Origin: an uncultured Faecalibacterium sp. | GTDB taxonomy: Bacteria > Bacillota > Clostridia > Oscillospirales > Ruminococcaceae | Direction of reading: 5' to 3' | DNA length: 16,481 nucleotides | Assembly: GCA_934525735.1 (NCBI GenBank) | Contig: CAKSZM010000037.1 | Coordinates: 1-16,481, forward strand | In this document: piece after piece, positions 1 through 6,723 of the stretch | Numbering within the stretch: the first letter of the stretch is position 1 | How the letters are laid out: every line of letters starts with the position of its first letter | Made by a program: the position numbers and the translations under genes | Notes under the pieces: model-generated | The model's database searches: none | What the model saw: only the letters and a program-made list of their open reading frames with translations | Told to the model about the DNA's origin: nothing

Positions 1-243
1 AGTGGCGAGACTGCTATTTTTTCGATCCACGACAAAAAGGACTATGAGATCCATGAGATCGTACAGCAGGTGTACGACGCATTAAAGGAAAAAGGCTACA
101 ATCCGGTCAATCAGCTGGTGGGCTATATCCTGTCCGAAGACCCCACCTACATTACGACCTATAAAAATGCCCGTTCCCTGATCCGCAAGGTGGACCGCGA
201 CGATCTGCTGCAGGCCATGCTGCGCAGCTATCTGAACGTCTGA
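1..243 (+). CDS. IreB-family regulatory phosphoprotein (UPF0297), 5' end missing
   Basis: The reading frame is open from base 1 and ends at TGA 241-243, giving 80 visible residues. The signature is the stretch around [19 protein letters not shown] followed by LSEDPTYI and ARSLIRK, which matches the IreB/YrzL (UPF0297, DUF965) family. These small cytosolic proteins are usually 80-90 residues, so only a few N-terminal residues lie outside the window. In Enterococcus, IreB is phosphorylated on N-terminal threonines by the kinase IreK and affects cephalosporin tolerance; a threonine is present as the fourth visible residue. The gene usually sits near alaS and ruvX, but its upstream context cannot be seen here. 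It is followed at once by a strong terminator and converges on the dihydrouridine synthase gene. Family assignment is confident; function in this organism is inferred. Confidence 0.9.
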   Translation, partial: SGETAIFSIHDKKDYEIHEIVQQVYDALKEKGYNPVNQLVGYILSEDPTYITTYKNARSLIRKVDRDDLLQAMLRSYLNV

Positions 244-261
244 GAACCGCTTCAACCATCT

Positions 262-298
262 GCCCCGCTGTCTTTTGAGACGGCGGGGCTTTGCTTTT
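262..298 (+). terminator. Rho-independent terminator after the ireB-like gene
   Basis: GCCCCGCTGTC (262-272) pairs with GACGGCGGGGC (279-289) through one wobble pair, followed by a T-rich tail to 298. It overlaps the last codon of the opposing dihydrouridine synthase gene by two bases, so the two convergent genes are packed tightly. Confidence 0.85.
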
Positions 299-1238
299 AT
301 GTCATTGGAAGAGTGAAGAGCTGATTGACGACTACTTCGTACTCCCACGGCTCCCGGGCCTTGCGCAGCTGCTTTTCCAGCTTGTCCGCACCCTCGAATT
401 TGCGGATGAGGTAGAACCAGTGCCCTTTCATCCGGCTGACGGCGCACCCCGCCGAGCCGAACAATTCGGTGTAGCCGTGGTAGAGGTCATCAAGATAGCC
501 CCGCAGTTCTTCGCGGGATGCATCTGCGCCGCCGCAGGCCTTGCGCAGCAAGGCAGGGTCGGCAACGATGCCGCGGCCCACCATGATGCCGGAAAGAGAC
601 GGGAACTCCGATTCCAGCGTGTGCAGCTGTTCCACGTCGGTCACGTCGCCGTTGTAGCACACCGGCATGGAACAGGCAGGCAGGGCGGTGGCAAAGGCGG
701 CGCGGTCAGCAGTGCCCCGGTAGAGCTGGCGCATCACCCGCGGGTGGATGGTCAGCTCCGAGATGGGATACCGGTTGTAGATTTCCAGAATGGCGGCAAA
801 CTCCTCTGCCTTTTCCACGCCCAGCCGGGTCTTGACCGAGATGGGGCCGCCGGCGTTTGCGAACACGGCAGAGAGGAACGCATCCAGCTTTTCCGGATCC
901 CGCAGCATCCCGGAACCTTTGCCCTTGGCTGTGACCGTGCCGGAGGGGCAGCCGAAGTTCAGGTTCACCTCGGTATAGCCCAGTTTGCGAAGCTCGCCGA
1001 TCATCCATGCGGCCAGCTCACCGTCCTTGGCCAGCAGCTGCGGGATCACCGGCGCGCCGGGGTTGGCATCCGGAGCCAGCTCGGCCATCTTCTTTTTGAT
1101 GAGGACGCGGTTCTCCGGCGGGGAAAGAAACGGCGCATAATACCGCGCCGGTGCACCGGGAAAGGCAAACCACTTCTGATGTGCCTGCCGCCACACCCGG
1201 TCGGTCAGACCCTCCATGGGGGCAACATAATAGTTCAT
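297..1238 (-). CDS. tRNA-dihydrouridine synthase family protein
   Basis: This 313-residue protein is a flavin-dependent TIM-barrel enzyme that reduces uridine to dihydrouridine in tRNA. Visible family features are the N-terminal VAPMEGLTDRVWR, the active-site segment VNLNFGCPSG with catalytic Cys97, SVKTRLG with Lys136, TIHPR with His165, CYNGD near residue 196, and the FMN-phosphate segment MVGRG near 220. The length is normal for a bacterial Dus protein. The frame is open 20 codons further upstream, but ATG 1236-1238 is preferred because GGAG lies about 8 bases before it and the protein then begins at MNYYVAPMEG. Catalytic and FMN residues all look intact. Which of the bacterial subgroups (DusA, B or C) it belongs to, and so which tRNA position it modifies, cannot be told from inspection. 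Confidence 0.92.
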   Translation of the reverse strand: MNYYVAPMEGLTDRVWRQAHQKWFAFPGAPARYYAPFLSPPENRVLIKKKMAELAPDANPGAPVIPQLLAKDGELAAWMIGELRKLGYTEVNLNFGCPSGTVTAKGKGSGMLRDPEKLDAFLSAVFANAGGPISVKTRLGVEKAEEFAAILEIYNRYPISELTIHPRVMRQLYRGTADRAAFATALPACSMPVCYNGDVTDVEQLHTLESEFPSLSGIMVGRGIVADPALLRKACGGADASREELRGYLDDLYHGYTELFGSAGCAVSRMKGHWFYLIRKFEGADKLEKQLRKAREPWEYEVVVNQLFTLPMT

Positions 1239-1268
1239 GGGCAATTCTCCAAAGTTTTTGATAGGGTT

Positions 1269-1298
1269 ATTGTAGCATAAATGCAGGGAACGGGGCAA
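1269..1298 (-). promoter_or_regulatory. Probable promoter of the dihydrouridine synthase gene
   Basis: On the - strand, TTGCCC (1298-1293) and TACAAT (1274-1269) are separated by 18 bp and lie about 30 bp upstream of the chosen ATG. The -10 is good and the -35 moderate. Confidence 0.5.
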
Positions 1299-1308
1299 GA
1301 CGATTTAA

Positions 1309-1391
1309 GACTGAAACTCCTTCAGTCATCTGCGGTGACAGCTGTTCTCTTTTCTGTCGCTTGCGCGACATCTTCCCCCGACCGGGGGAAG
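1309..1391. repeat. Palindromic intergenic repeat cluster 1
   Basis: Three small perfect hairpins occur in series: GACTGAA/TTCAGTC (1309-1315, 1321-1327), TGTCGC/GCGACA (1355-1360, 1365-1370) and CTTCCCCC/GGGGGAAG (1372-1379, 1384-1391). No T-run follows them, so they do not look like terminators. They lie in the 452-base gene-free stretch between the dihydrouridine synthase gene and cysK, and resemble the small hairpin repeats common between genes in this bacterial group. Confidence 0.6.
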
Positions 1392-1501
1392 TCTGTCTCT
1401 GAGAGAGGCTGGATGTGAATGCGGCGAGCAGACTGGGGGAGCTTTTTTGGTAAGTTTCCTTTTCAAAGCACTGTAGGGGGCTACTGCACAAGGTCAGCAA
1501 C

Positions 1502-1624
1502 CTCGCCCTCTCCGTCATTGCTTGCGCAATGCCACCTCTCCCAAAGAGAGAGGCAAGAGCCTGACCGCTGTGTCCTTGGCTCTCCCTTTGGGAGAGCTGG
1601 CGCGTCAGCGCCTGAGAGGGCGAG
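1502..1624. repeat. 123-bp palindromic MITE-like element
   Basis: The outer arms CTCGCCCTCTC (1502-1512) and GAGAGGGCGAG (1614-1624) are perfect inverted repeats. Inside lie a second arm pair, CTCTCCCAAAG (1537-1547 region) with CTTTGGGAGAG (1586-1596), and two small hairpins, CATTGC/GCAATG (1516-1531) and GGCGC/GCGCC (1599-1612). The nested layout is that of a non-coding, foldable repeat element. No target-site duplication is obvious. It carries no credible gene. Confidence 0.7.
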
Positions 1625-1630
1625 CACGAC

Positions 1631-1668
1631 AAAAACAAAAACTCCCGCCCTGCAATGCAGAACGGGAG
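1631..1668 (-). terminator. Rho-independent terminator of cysK
   Basis: Read on the - strand, CTCCCG and CTGC pair with GCAG and CGGGAG (1668 down to 1642), followed at once by a T-rich tail over 1641-1631. It lies 23 bases past the cysK stop codon. Confidence 0.85.
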
Positions 1669-1690
1669 AGAAGAGAGTCTTTTGGAAAAA

Positions 1691-2623
1691 TCAGTCCGCG
1701 AACAGCGGGGTGGAGAGGTAGCGGTCGCCGGTATCGGGCAGCAGGACAACGATGTTCTTGCCCGCATTTTCAGGCCGCTTTGCCAGCTGAATGGCAGCCC
1801 AGACGGCAGCGCCGGAGGAGATGCCCACCAGCACGCCTTCCTTGTGGCCGATCAGACGGCCGGCGGCAAAGGCGTCGTCGTTCTCCACGGCGATGACTTC
1901 GTCGTAGACTTTGGTGTCCAGCACGTCCGGCACAAAACCTGCGCCGATGCCCTGGATCTTGTGCGCGCCTGCGGTGCCCTTGCTCAGCACAGGGGAGGAA
2001 GCCGGCTCCACGGCTACGACCTTGACATTGGGGTTCTTGCTCTTCAGGTACTGGCCCACGCCGGTGACGGTGCCGCCGGTGCCGACGCCTGCCACAAAGA
2101 TATCAACGTTGCCGTCGGTATCCTCCCAGATCTCGGGGCCGGTGGTCTCGATGTGTGCCTGGGGGTTGGCGGGGTTGACGAACTGGCCGGGAATGAAGGA
2201 GTTCGGGATCTCCTTTGCCAGCTCATCGGCCTTGGCAATGGCGCCCTTCATGCCCTTGGCGCCTTCGCTCAGCACCAGCTCAGCGCCGTAAGCCTTCATC
2301 AGCTGGCGGCGCTCCACGCTCATGGTCTCGGGCATCACGATGATGATGCGGTAGCCCTTGGCAGCGGCCACGGCAGCCAGACCGATGCCGGTGTTGCCGG
2401 AGGTCGGCTCGATGATGACGGAACCTTTCTTCAGCAGACCCTTTTCCTCGGCGTCATCGATCATCTTTTTGGCGATGCGGTCCTTGACGGAACCGGCCGG
2501 GTTGAAGTACTCCAGTTTTGCAATGATGTGGGCGGGCAGAGCCTGCTCCTGTTCGATATGGGTCAGCTCCAGCAGCGGGGTGTGACCGATCAGCTGATCT
2601 GCAGCGGTATAAATCTTGCTCAT
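1691..2623 (-). CDS. cysK: Cysteine synthase A (O-acetylserine sulfhydrylase)
   Basis: This 310-residue cytosolic PLP enzyme makes L-cysteine from O-acetyl-L-serine and sulfide. The PLP lysine is Lys47 in [10 protein letters not shown], the substrate loop is TSGNTG (74-79), the phosphate-binding loop is [12 protein letters not shown] (179-190), and Ser270 in GISSGA is placed to contact the pyridine nitrogen. Length and all motifs are those of a complete CysK. The ATG at 2623 is preceded by AGGGAGGA at suitable spacing. The gene has a perfect-consensus promoter about 100 bases upstream and its own terminator, so it is probably monocistronic. It is divergent from an Rrf2-family regulator, the arrangement expected of cysteine-responsive control. 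No serine acetyltransferase (cysE) gene is visible. Cystathionine beta-synthase-like paralogues are less likely given the length and the lack of a CBS domain. Confidence 0.96.
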   Translation of the reverse strand: MSKIYTAADQLIGHTPLLELTHIEQEQALPAHIIAKLEYFNPAGSVKDRIAKKMIDDAEEKGLLKKGSVIIEPTSGNTGIGLAAVAAAKGYRIIIVMPETMSVERRQLMKAYGAELVLSEGAKGMKGAIAKADELAKEIPNSFIPGQFVNPANPQAHIETTGPEIWEDTDGNVDIFVAGVGTGGTVTGVGQYLKSKNPNVKVVAVEPASSPVLSKGTAGAHKIQGIGAGFVPDVLDTKVYDEVIAVENDDAFAAGRLIGHKEGVLVGISSGAAVWAAIQLAKRPENAGKNIVVLLPDTGDRYLSTPLFAD

Positions 2624-2681
2624 TGTGGTTTCCTCCCTGATACAGTATGCGGGGCGGCAGTGCGCCCTGCCGGATGACCCG

Positions 2682-2720
2682 ATGTTAAAATCCTTTAAAC
2701 CAACATTGTTTATGGGTTTA
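2682..2720. promoter_or_regulatory. Candidate operator in the cysK leader
   Basis: Two overlapping dyads lie just downstream of the cysK -10: TAAACC (2696-2701) with GGTTTA (2715-2720), and ATGTT (2682-2686) with AACAT (2702-2706). Their place near the start of the cysK transcript fits a repressor site, and the adjacent Rrf2 protein is the natural candidate. The match to any known Rrf2 motif was not established. Confidence 0.35.
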
Positions 2721-2725
2721 GTGGT

Positions 2726-2754
2726 ATTATAGTCCGCTTCCAGACGCTTGTCAA
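2726..2754 (-). promoter_or_regulatory. cysK promoter, perfect sigma-A consensus
   Basis: On the - strand, TTGACA (2754-2749) and TATAAT (2731-2726) are separated by exactly 17 bp. A full-consensus promoter is expected to be very strong, which suggests that cysK is held down by a repressor. Confidence 0.88.
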
Positions 2755-2777
2755 TGGATTTTTTGAAAAAAGTGGGA

Positions 2778-2806
2778 TTGAAATATTATTTACCCTGTTG
2801 TATAAT
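2778..2806 (+). promoter_or_regulatory. Promoter of the Rrf2 regulator gene
   Basis: TTGAAA (2778-2783) and TATAAT (2801-2806) are separated by 17 bp. The implied start near 2813 excludes an upstream in-frame start at 2798 and supports ATG 2846. It is back to back with the cysK promoter, with 23 bp between the two -35 boxes. Confidence 0.85.
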
Positions 2807-2845
2807 AGGTTAAAACTCATTCTATACCAAAGGAAGTACACTACT

Positions 2846-3277
2846 ATGATCGTGTCCACCAAAGGGCGCTATGCACTGCGCGTGATGATCGATCTGGCCG
2901 AGCACCAGACCGAAAAGTATGTCCCCCTCAAAGAGGTCGCTGCCCGGCAGGAGATCTCGGAAAAATATCTCGAAAACATCCTCAAGGTGCTGGTGCAGAA
3001 CGGCTTTTTGGAGGGCCTGCGCGGCAAGGGCGGCGGCTACCGGCTGACCCGCAGCCCCGACCAGTATACGGTGGAGGAGATCCTTGTGCTCACCGAGGGC
3101 AGCCTTGCCCCGGTGTCCTGCCTGACCCCCGGTGCGGCCTCCTGCTCCCGCATGGCCAGCTGCCGCACCTATGAGATGTGGAAGGGCTTGAACGACCTGA
3201 TCTCCAACTACTTCGGCAAGATCACCCTGGCCGACCTCGCCCTGCCGGATCAGGCCGGGAACGATTATGTGATCTGA
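2846..3277 (+). CDS. Rrf2-family transcriptional regulator (CymR/IscR-like)
   Basis: This 143-residue protein begins with the classic Rrf2 N-terminus, MIVSTKGRYALRVMIDLA. A winged helix-turn-helix covers about residues 1-70, with the wing at RGKGGGYRL (59-67), followed by a dimerisation helix and a C-terminal helix. Cys92, Cys100 and Cys106 form a C-x7-C-x5-C cluster in the place where IscR binds its Fe-S cluster, whereas CymR of Bacillus lacks these cysteines. The protein ends in Tyr-Val-Ile; CymR also ends in an isoleucine tail linked to CysK binding. AAAGGAAG lies 9 bases before ATG 2846. Divergent linkage to cysK suggests it controls sulfur or cysteine metabolism, perhaps through an Fe-S cluster, CysK binding or both. 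Family assignment is firm; the sensing mode is inference. Confidence 0.9.
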   Translation: MIVSTKGRYALRVMIDLAEHQTEKYVPLKEVAARQEISEKYLENILKVLVQNGFLEGLRGKGGGYRLTRSPDQYTVEEILVLTEGSLAPVSCLTPGAASCSRMASCRTYEMWKGLNDLISNYFGKITLADLALPDQAGNDYVI

Positions 3278-3291
3278 ACAGAGCATCTGCT

Positions 3292-3323
3292 GACGCACCG
3301 GTTTTGCCGGTGCGTCTTTTTTT
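3292..3323 (+). terminator. Rho-independent terminator of the Rrf2 gene
   Basis: GACGCACCGG (3292-3301) pairs perfectly with CCGGTGCGTC (3307-3316), followed by seven T residues. Confidence 0.93.
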
Positions 3324-3370
3324 GCACAGTTCTGGGAAAAATGTGCAGGAAATCTTAGCCAGAATCACCG

Positions 3371-3399
3371 TTGATGCTTGTGGACGGATGCGGTATACT
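3371..3399 (+). promoter_or_regulatory. Probable lrgAB promoter
   Basis: TTGATG (3371-3376) and TATACT (3394-3399) are separated by 17 bp, about 50 bases before the likely lrgA start. Confidence 0.7.
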
Positions 3400-3453
3400 T
3401 TTACCTTGACATGACCATCCGGGCCATGAGGCGATTGAAAGGAGAGCTTTGCT

Positions 3454-3831
3454 ACGAAATACGTTTTTCAATTTGCGCGCATTCTTGCGTTTTGCTTTTT
3501 CGGAGAGGTGCTTCACGCTGTGCTGCCCCTGCCGGTGCCGGCCAGCGTTTACGGGCTGGTGCTGCTGCTGGCAGCGCTGAACTTCAAGCTGGTCAAGCTG
3601 GAGGATGTCAAGGAAGTGGGCACCTACCTTACCGGTATTTTCCCGCTGCTGTTCGTGCCTGCCGCTGCAGGCGTGATGGAGCTGTGGGCTGAGATGGGTG
3701 CGATGCTGGTGCCCATTCTCATCTCGATCATTCCCGTGACCGTGCTGGTCATGGTATCGGCCGGCAAGACCACGCAGGCCATGACCGGCCGCAAGAAAAA
3801 GGAGGCAGACCATGACGCAGCTGCTGAATGA
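3454..3831 (+). CDS. lrgA: CidA/LrgA-family holin-like membrane protein, apparent ACG start
   Basis: This about 125-residue protein has four predicted membrane segments and the LrgA/CidA core LPLPVPASVYGLVLL near residues 24-38. LrgA/CidA proteins are small membrane proteins acting with LrgB in control of murein hydrolases, autolysis or metabolite export. The frame is open from 3439, and residues KYVFQFARILAFCFFGEVLH match the usual family N-terminus, but no ATG, GTG or TTG lies in frame before GTG 3508. AAAGGAG (3438-3444) sits nine bases before ACG 3454, exactly where a start codon is expected. GTG 3508 would remove the first 18 residues, including most of the first membrane helix, and its nearest purine-rich stretch is only two bases away. 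The end overlaps lrgB by 20 bases, indicating translational coupling. The ACG could be a rare start, a mutation or a sequencing error. Confidence 0.85.
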   Translation, partial: TKYVFQFARILAFCFFGEVLHAVLPLPVPASVYGLVLLLAALNFKLVKLEDVKEVGTYLTGIFPLLFVPAAAGVMELWAEMGAMLVPILISIIPVTVLVMVSAGKTTQAMTGRKKKEADHDAAAE

Positions 3832-4519
3832 TTTTCTGTCCGGGTCGGCGGCATGGGGTGTGCTGCTGACGCTGGCGGCTTTTGCACTGGGCGCCCTCAT
3901 CAATAAGGTGACCGGCAAGGCGATTTTTAACCCGCTGCTGCTGGGCAGCATCTTTGTCATCATCTTCTTGTCCGTGTGCAACATCCCCTATGCGGACTAC
4001 AAGGCAAGTGCAGCCCCGGTGAACTACCTGCTGCTGCCTGCCACGGTGGCGCTGGCCATCCCGCTGTACGAGAAGATCGACCTGCTGAAGCAGAACGCCG
4101 CCGCCATCATCGCGGGCATTTCGGTGGGCACGCTGGTCAGTCTGGGCAGTGCGCTGGCCATGGCGCTTGCGCTGGACCTGACCAAGGAGCAATACGCCAC
4201 TTTGCTGCCGAAATCCGTGACCACAGCCATCAGCATGGACGTGGCCGCAGAGCTGGGCGGCATTGCGGCCCTGACCGGTGCGGTCGTTATCGTCACCGGC
4301 ATCGTGGGCGCGCTGCTGGCCGAGACGGTGTGCACGGTGTTCCACATCACCGACCCCATCGCCAAGGGCGTGGGTATCGGCACTTCGGCCCATGCGGTGG
4401 GCACCAGCAAGGCGCTGCAGATGGGCGAGGTGGAAGGCGCCATGAGCGGCCTGTCCATTGCAGTGGCCGGTGTGCTGACCGCCGTGCTCTGCCCGGTGTT
4501 CGTGAACCTGATCAATTAA
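3812..4519 (+). CDS. lrgB: LrgB-family membrane protein
   Basis: This 235-residue integral membrane protein is the partner of LrgA. Family hallmarks are LLPKSVTTAISMD (131-143), which is followed by a glycine- and alanine-rich membrane stretch, and GVGIGTSAHAVGTSKALQMG (186-205), ending in GEVEGAMSGLSIAVAGV. Several hydrophobic segments span nearly the whole length, as expected for a family of about 230 residues. The ATG lies inside the end of lrgA, with AGGAGG about 7 bases upstream, so the two are co-transcribed and probably translationally coupled. LrgAB/CidAB homologues have been linked to murein hydrolase control and, in some bacteria and in chloroplasts, to pyruvate or glycolate transport; which applies here is unknown. 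No LytSR-type two-component genes are visible nearby. Confidence 0.94.
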   Translation: MTQLLNDFLSGSAAWGVLLTLAAFALGALINKVTGKAIFNPLLLGSIFVIIFLSVCNIPYADYKASAAPVNYLLLPATVALAIPLYEKIDLLKQNAAAIIAGISVGTLVSLGSALAMALALDLTKEQYATLLPKSVTTAISMDVAAELGGIAALTGAVVIVTGIVGALLAETVCTVFHITDPIAKGVGIGTSAHAVGTSKALQMGEVEGAMSGLSIAVAGVLTAVLCPVFVNLIN

Positions 4520-4580
4520 ACGATTTAAAATGGCCGCCGCGTTCGCTCTGGCCATAAACAGCGGAAAATTTTTTGATATT

Positions 4581-4621
4581 GCAGATCAGCCAGGCCTGCG
4601 GGCCTGGCTGATCTGCTTTTT
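4581..4621 (+). terminator. Rho-independent terminator of lrgAB
   Basis: GCAGATCAGCCAGGCC (4581-4596) pairs perfectly with GGCCTGGCTGATCTGC (4601-4616) around a 4-base loop, followed by T5. Confidence 0.93.
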
Positions 4622-4719
4622 CACGAAAGAGGCCGGAAAGGAAAACAGCATCTGCCTGCGCAGGCTCTCTGCCGGAGCCGCTGTGTGGAAGGAAGAAGCT
4701 GACATAAAATGGTCGCAAA

Positions 4720-4760
4720 GCAGAAGCCCCCGGCTGCGAATTGCAGCCGGGGGCTTCTGC
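4720..4760 (-). terminator. Probable terminator of the MMPL/heptad-repeat operon
   Basis: GCAGAAGCCCCCGGCTGC (4720-4737) pairs perfectly with 4743-4760 around a 5-base loop. The - strand tail starts with only TTT, so it is a strong stem with a weak T-run. It lies 45 bases past the stop of the - strand operon and could work in both directions. Between it and the lrgAB terminator (4622-4719) no credible gene is seen. Confidence 0.65.
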
Positions 4761-4805
4761 TTCTCTATGAAAAGAGGTTCATCATGAGTTCTCGGAAATG
4801 GCTTA

Positions 4806-6716
4806 TCAGAACTTGAACAGGTTCACGATGCGCTGCCACAGGCGGGTGAAGATGTTGCCTTCCTTCACCGTCTCGGTGTCGGCGGCGGTGGTGTCGGCAG
4901 CGGCCACGGTCTCGGCAGTCTTGTAGATGAACTTCACGCTGCTCTCGGCACCGTCCGGGGTGCCGGCAAAGCTGGTGTAGTTCTCCAGCCGGTCGCTCAT
5001 CTCGTCCAGCACGGTCTTCAGGCCGTGGAGCTGATCCTGATCCAGAGCGCCGGTCAGCTTGGAGATGCCCTCGTCGTTGAACTGGTTCAGGCCGTCGTTC
5101 AGCTGGTTGGTGCCGTCGTCCAGAGCAATTGCGCCGTTGTTCAGGGTGTTGACGCCGTCATACAGGGTCTTGGTGCCGGCGGCCAGCTGGGCGCTGCCGT
5201 CCTTGGCAGAGTGGGCACCGTCTGCGGCACTCTGCACGCCTGCGGTGTACTGGTTCACACTGGAAACAAAGTATTGGATCTGAGAGAGGCTGGTCTTCAG
5301 GGCGGCGACATCGGCCATATCCTGGCTGTTCTTTACCTGATACACCAGCTCTTCATGGGCGGTGTTCTTGGCGTCCTCACTGGTCAGCAGCTGGATCAGG
5401 CCGGTGATCATGGAGGAATCGTAGTTCTGCATCAGCTTCAGGGCTGCTTCCAGATCGTGGTTGGTCTTGGTAGCGGACAGGTACAGGGCCAGATCCAGCT
5501 CGCTGTCCTTGAAACTCGGCTCCTGCTCCCACACGGTGCGCACGATCTTGCGGCGGCCGGCGGCCAGAGTCTTGTCGTTCATGGTCAGGATGTTGTCAAT
5601 GACGGCAGCATAGTTGTCCCAAGTCATATCGGTGTCGATCAGGCCGCCCTCTTTCAGGGTCTTGTTGGCAGAAGCCAGAACGCCGTCAGCCACCTGCTGT
5701 GCACCGGCGTTCAGTGCGGAGTTATTGGAGCTGAGGGTGTCCAGACCGTCGGTCAGCTGGCCCAGACCGCTGTCCAGAGCGGCTGCGCCGTTGTTCAGGG
5801 TGTTGGCGCCGTCCAGCAGGGCCAGCACGCCGTCGGCCAGCTGGGCCGTGCCGTCCACCAGCTGGGAAGCGCCGTCCATCAGCTGGCTCATGGCGTCGTT
5901 CAGCTGGTTGATGCCGTCGGTCAGGTCGTTGATGCTGCTCAGGTCGAACACGTTGTCAGTGCCCAGAGCTTTGGTGCTGGTGGCGCAGGCGATCATCACC
6001 TGCGGGCAGGTCAGCTCGGTGACGTCTGCCTCAACGGTGACGGTATCCTGCAGATAATCCTCGATGCTGTCCACTTCATCAGGCAGCAGGCCGGACAGGG
6101 AGTCCTTCACGCCCGGCAGGGTGATGAAAGCAGCCACGTTGCTCTTGGCGGCGCTCTCGATGATGCCGTGCTCGGCGGTGAGGTTGGAGGCGTCCTGACC
6201 GAAGACCACGCCCACGGCGGTGATCAGCGGGGTGACGATGGTGCGGTCGGCACCGTTGACATTGATGGTGGAAGTTTCGCTGTTGGTCAGGGCGATGGTC
6301 ACGGTCAGGTGGCCGCTCTTGCCGATCAGGTCTTCCAACGCAGCTTCCTGGCCGTCCATGGCGTAGGTGATCTTGGCAGAGATGGGCAGAGCCTTGTCGG
6401 TGTCGCCCTTGTAGTAGACATCGGTGTCATCGGTGTTCCAGACCAGATCTTCGCCGTTCTGGGTGAACTCGGCGCTGCTCTCGGTGTTCTGGATGTTGGT
6501 CAGGGAGGACTTGTCGGTGACGCCGGACAGGCCGGAAGCATTGTACAGGTGCTCGCTGACGGTGGTCTTATTGATGGAACCGTCGCCGTTCATCACGGCA
6601 TACACGGTCTCGGACTTGGTGAAGTCCTTGCTGCCGGCTGCAAAAGCGGGCACGGCACAGCCTGCGGCGAGGGTCAGAGCCAGCGCCGCACTGGCGAAAC
6701 GAAGCGATTTTTTCAT
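4806..6716 (-). CDS. Secreted xxxLxxG heptad-repeat protein, partner of the MMPL transporter
   Basis: This 636-residue protein starts at ATG 6716, with AAAAGGAG about 10 bases upstream. It has a signal peptide (MKKSLRF, then a hydrophobic core to about residue 26, probable cut after PAFA). LAAGC at 16-20 is only a weak lipobox. Residues 27-255 form a probably beta-rich domain. About ten heptads of the xxxLxxG type (SQLMDGA, SQLVDGT, AQLADGV and similar) run over 270-346, then a charged helical insert (about 355-485), and a second heptad block at 494-549. Such heptads are known from YhgE/Pip-type proteins and MMPL-linked proteins. Unlike YhgE, no membrane helices are visible; the C-terminus is a short amphipathic FTRLWQRIVNLFKF. 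It starts seven bases after the stop of the MMPL gene, so both are co-transcribed. An extracytoplasmic helical accessory role is inferred. Confidence 0.82.
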   Translation of the reverse strand: MKKSLRFASAALALTLAAGCAVPAFAAGSKDFTKSETVYAVMNGDGSINKTTVSEHLYNASGLSGVTDKSSLTNIQNTESSAEFTQNGEDLVWNTDDTDVYYKGDTDKALPISAKITYAMDGQEAALEDLIGKSGHLTVTIALTNSETSTINVNGADRTIVTPLITAVGVVFGQDASNLTAEHGIIESAAKSNVAAFITLPGVKDSLSGLLPDEVDSIEDYLQDTVTVEADVTELTCPQVMIACATSTKALGTDNVFDLSSINDLTDGINQLNDAMSQLMDGASQLVDGTAQLADGVLALLDGANTLNNGAAALDSGLGQLTDGLDTLSSNNSALNAGAQQVADGVLASANKTLKEGGLIDTDMTWDNYAAVIDNILTMNDKTLAAGRRKIVRTVWEQEPSFKDSELDLALYLSATKTNHDLEAALKLMQNYDSSMITGLIQLLTSEDAKNTAHEELVYQVKNSQDMADVAALKTSLSQIQYFVSSVNQYTAGVQSAADGAHSAKDGSAQLAAGTKTLYDGVNTLNNGAIALDDGTNQLNDGLNQFNDEGISKLTGALDQDQLHGLKTVLDEMSDRLENYTSFAGTPDGAESSVKFIYKTAETVAAADTTAADTETVKEGNIFTRLWQRIVNLFKF

Positions 6717-6723
6717 AGCAGGT

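Noticed and set aside
1655..2677. A 340-codon open frame on + opposite cysK
   Set aside because: It is antisense to an intact cysK, passes through the cysK terminator, and has no family features.
2624..2725. Possible riboswitch or T-box in the cysK leader
   Set aside because: The leader is only about 100 bases and shows one small GGCAG/CTGCC hairpin, with no T-box sequence, antiterminator or S-box motifs.
4530..4787. An 85-codon open frame on + after lrgB
   Set aside because: It lies across two strong terminator hairpins with no ribosome site or conserved sequence.
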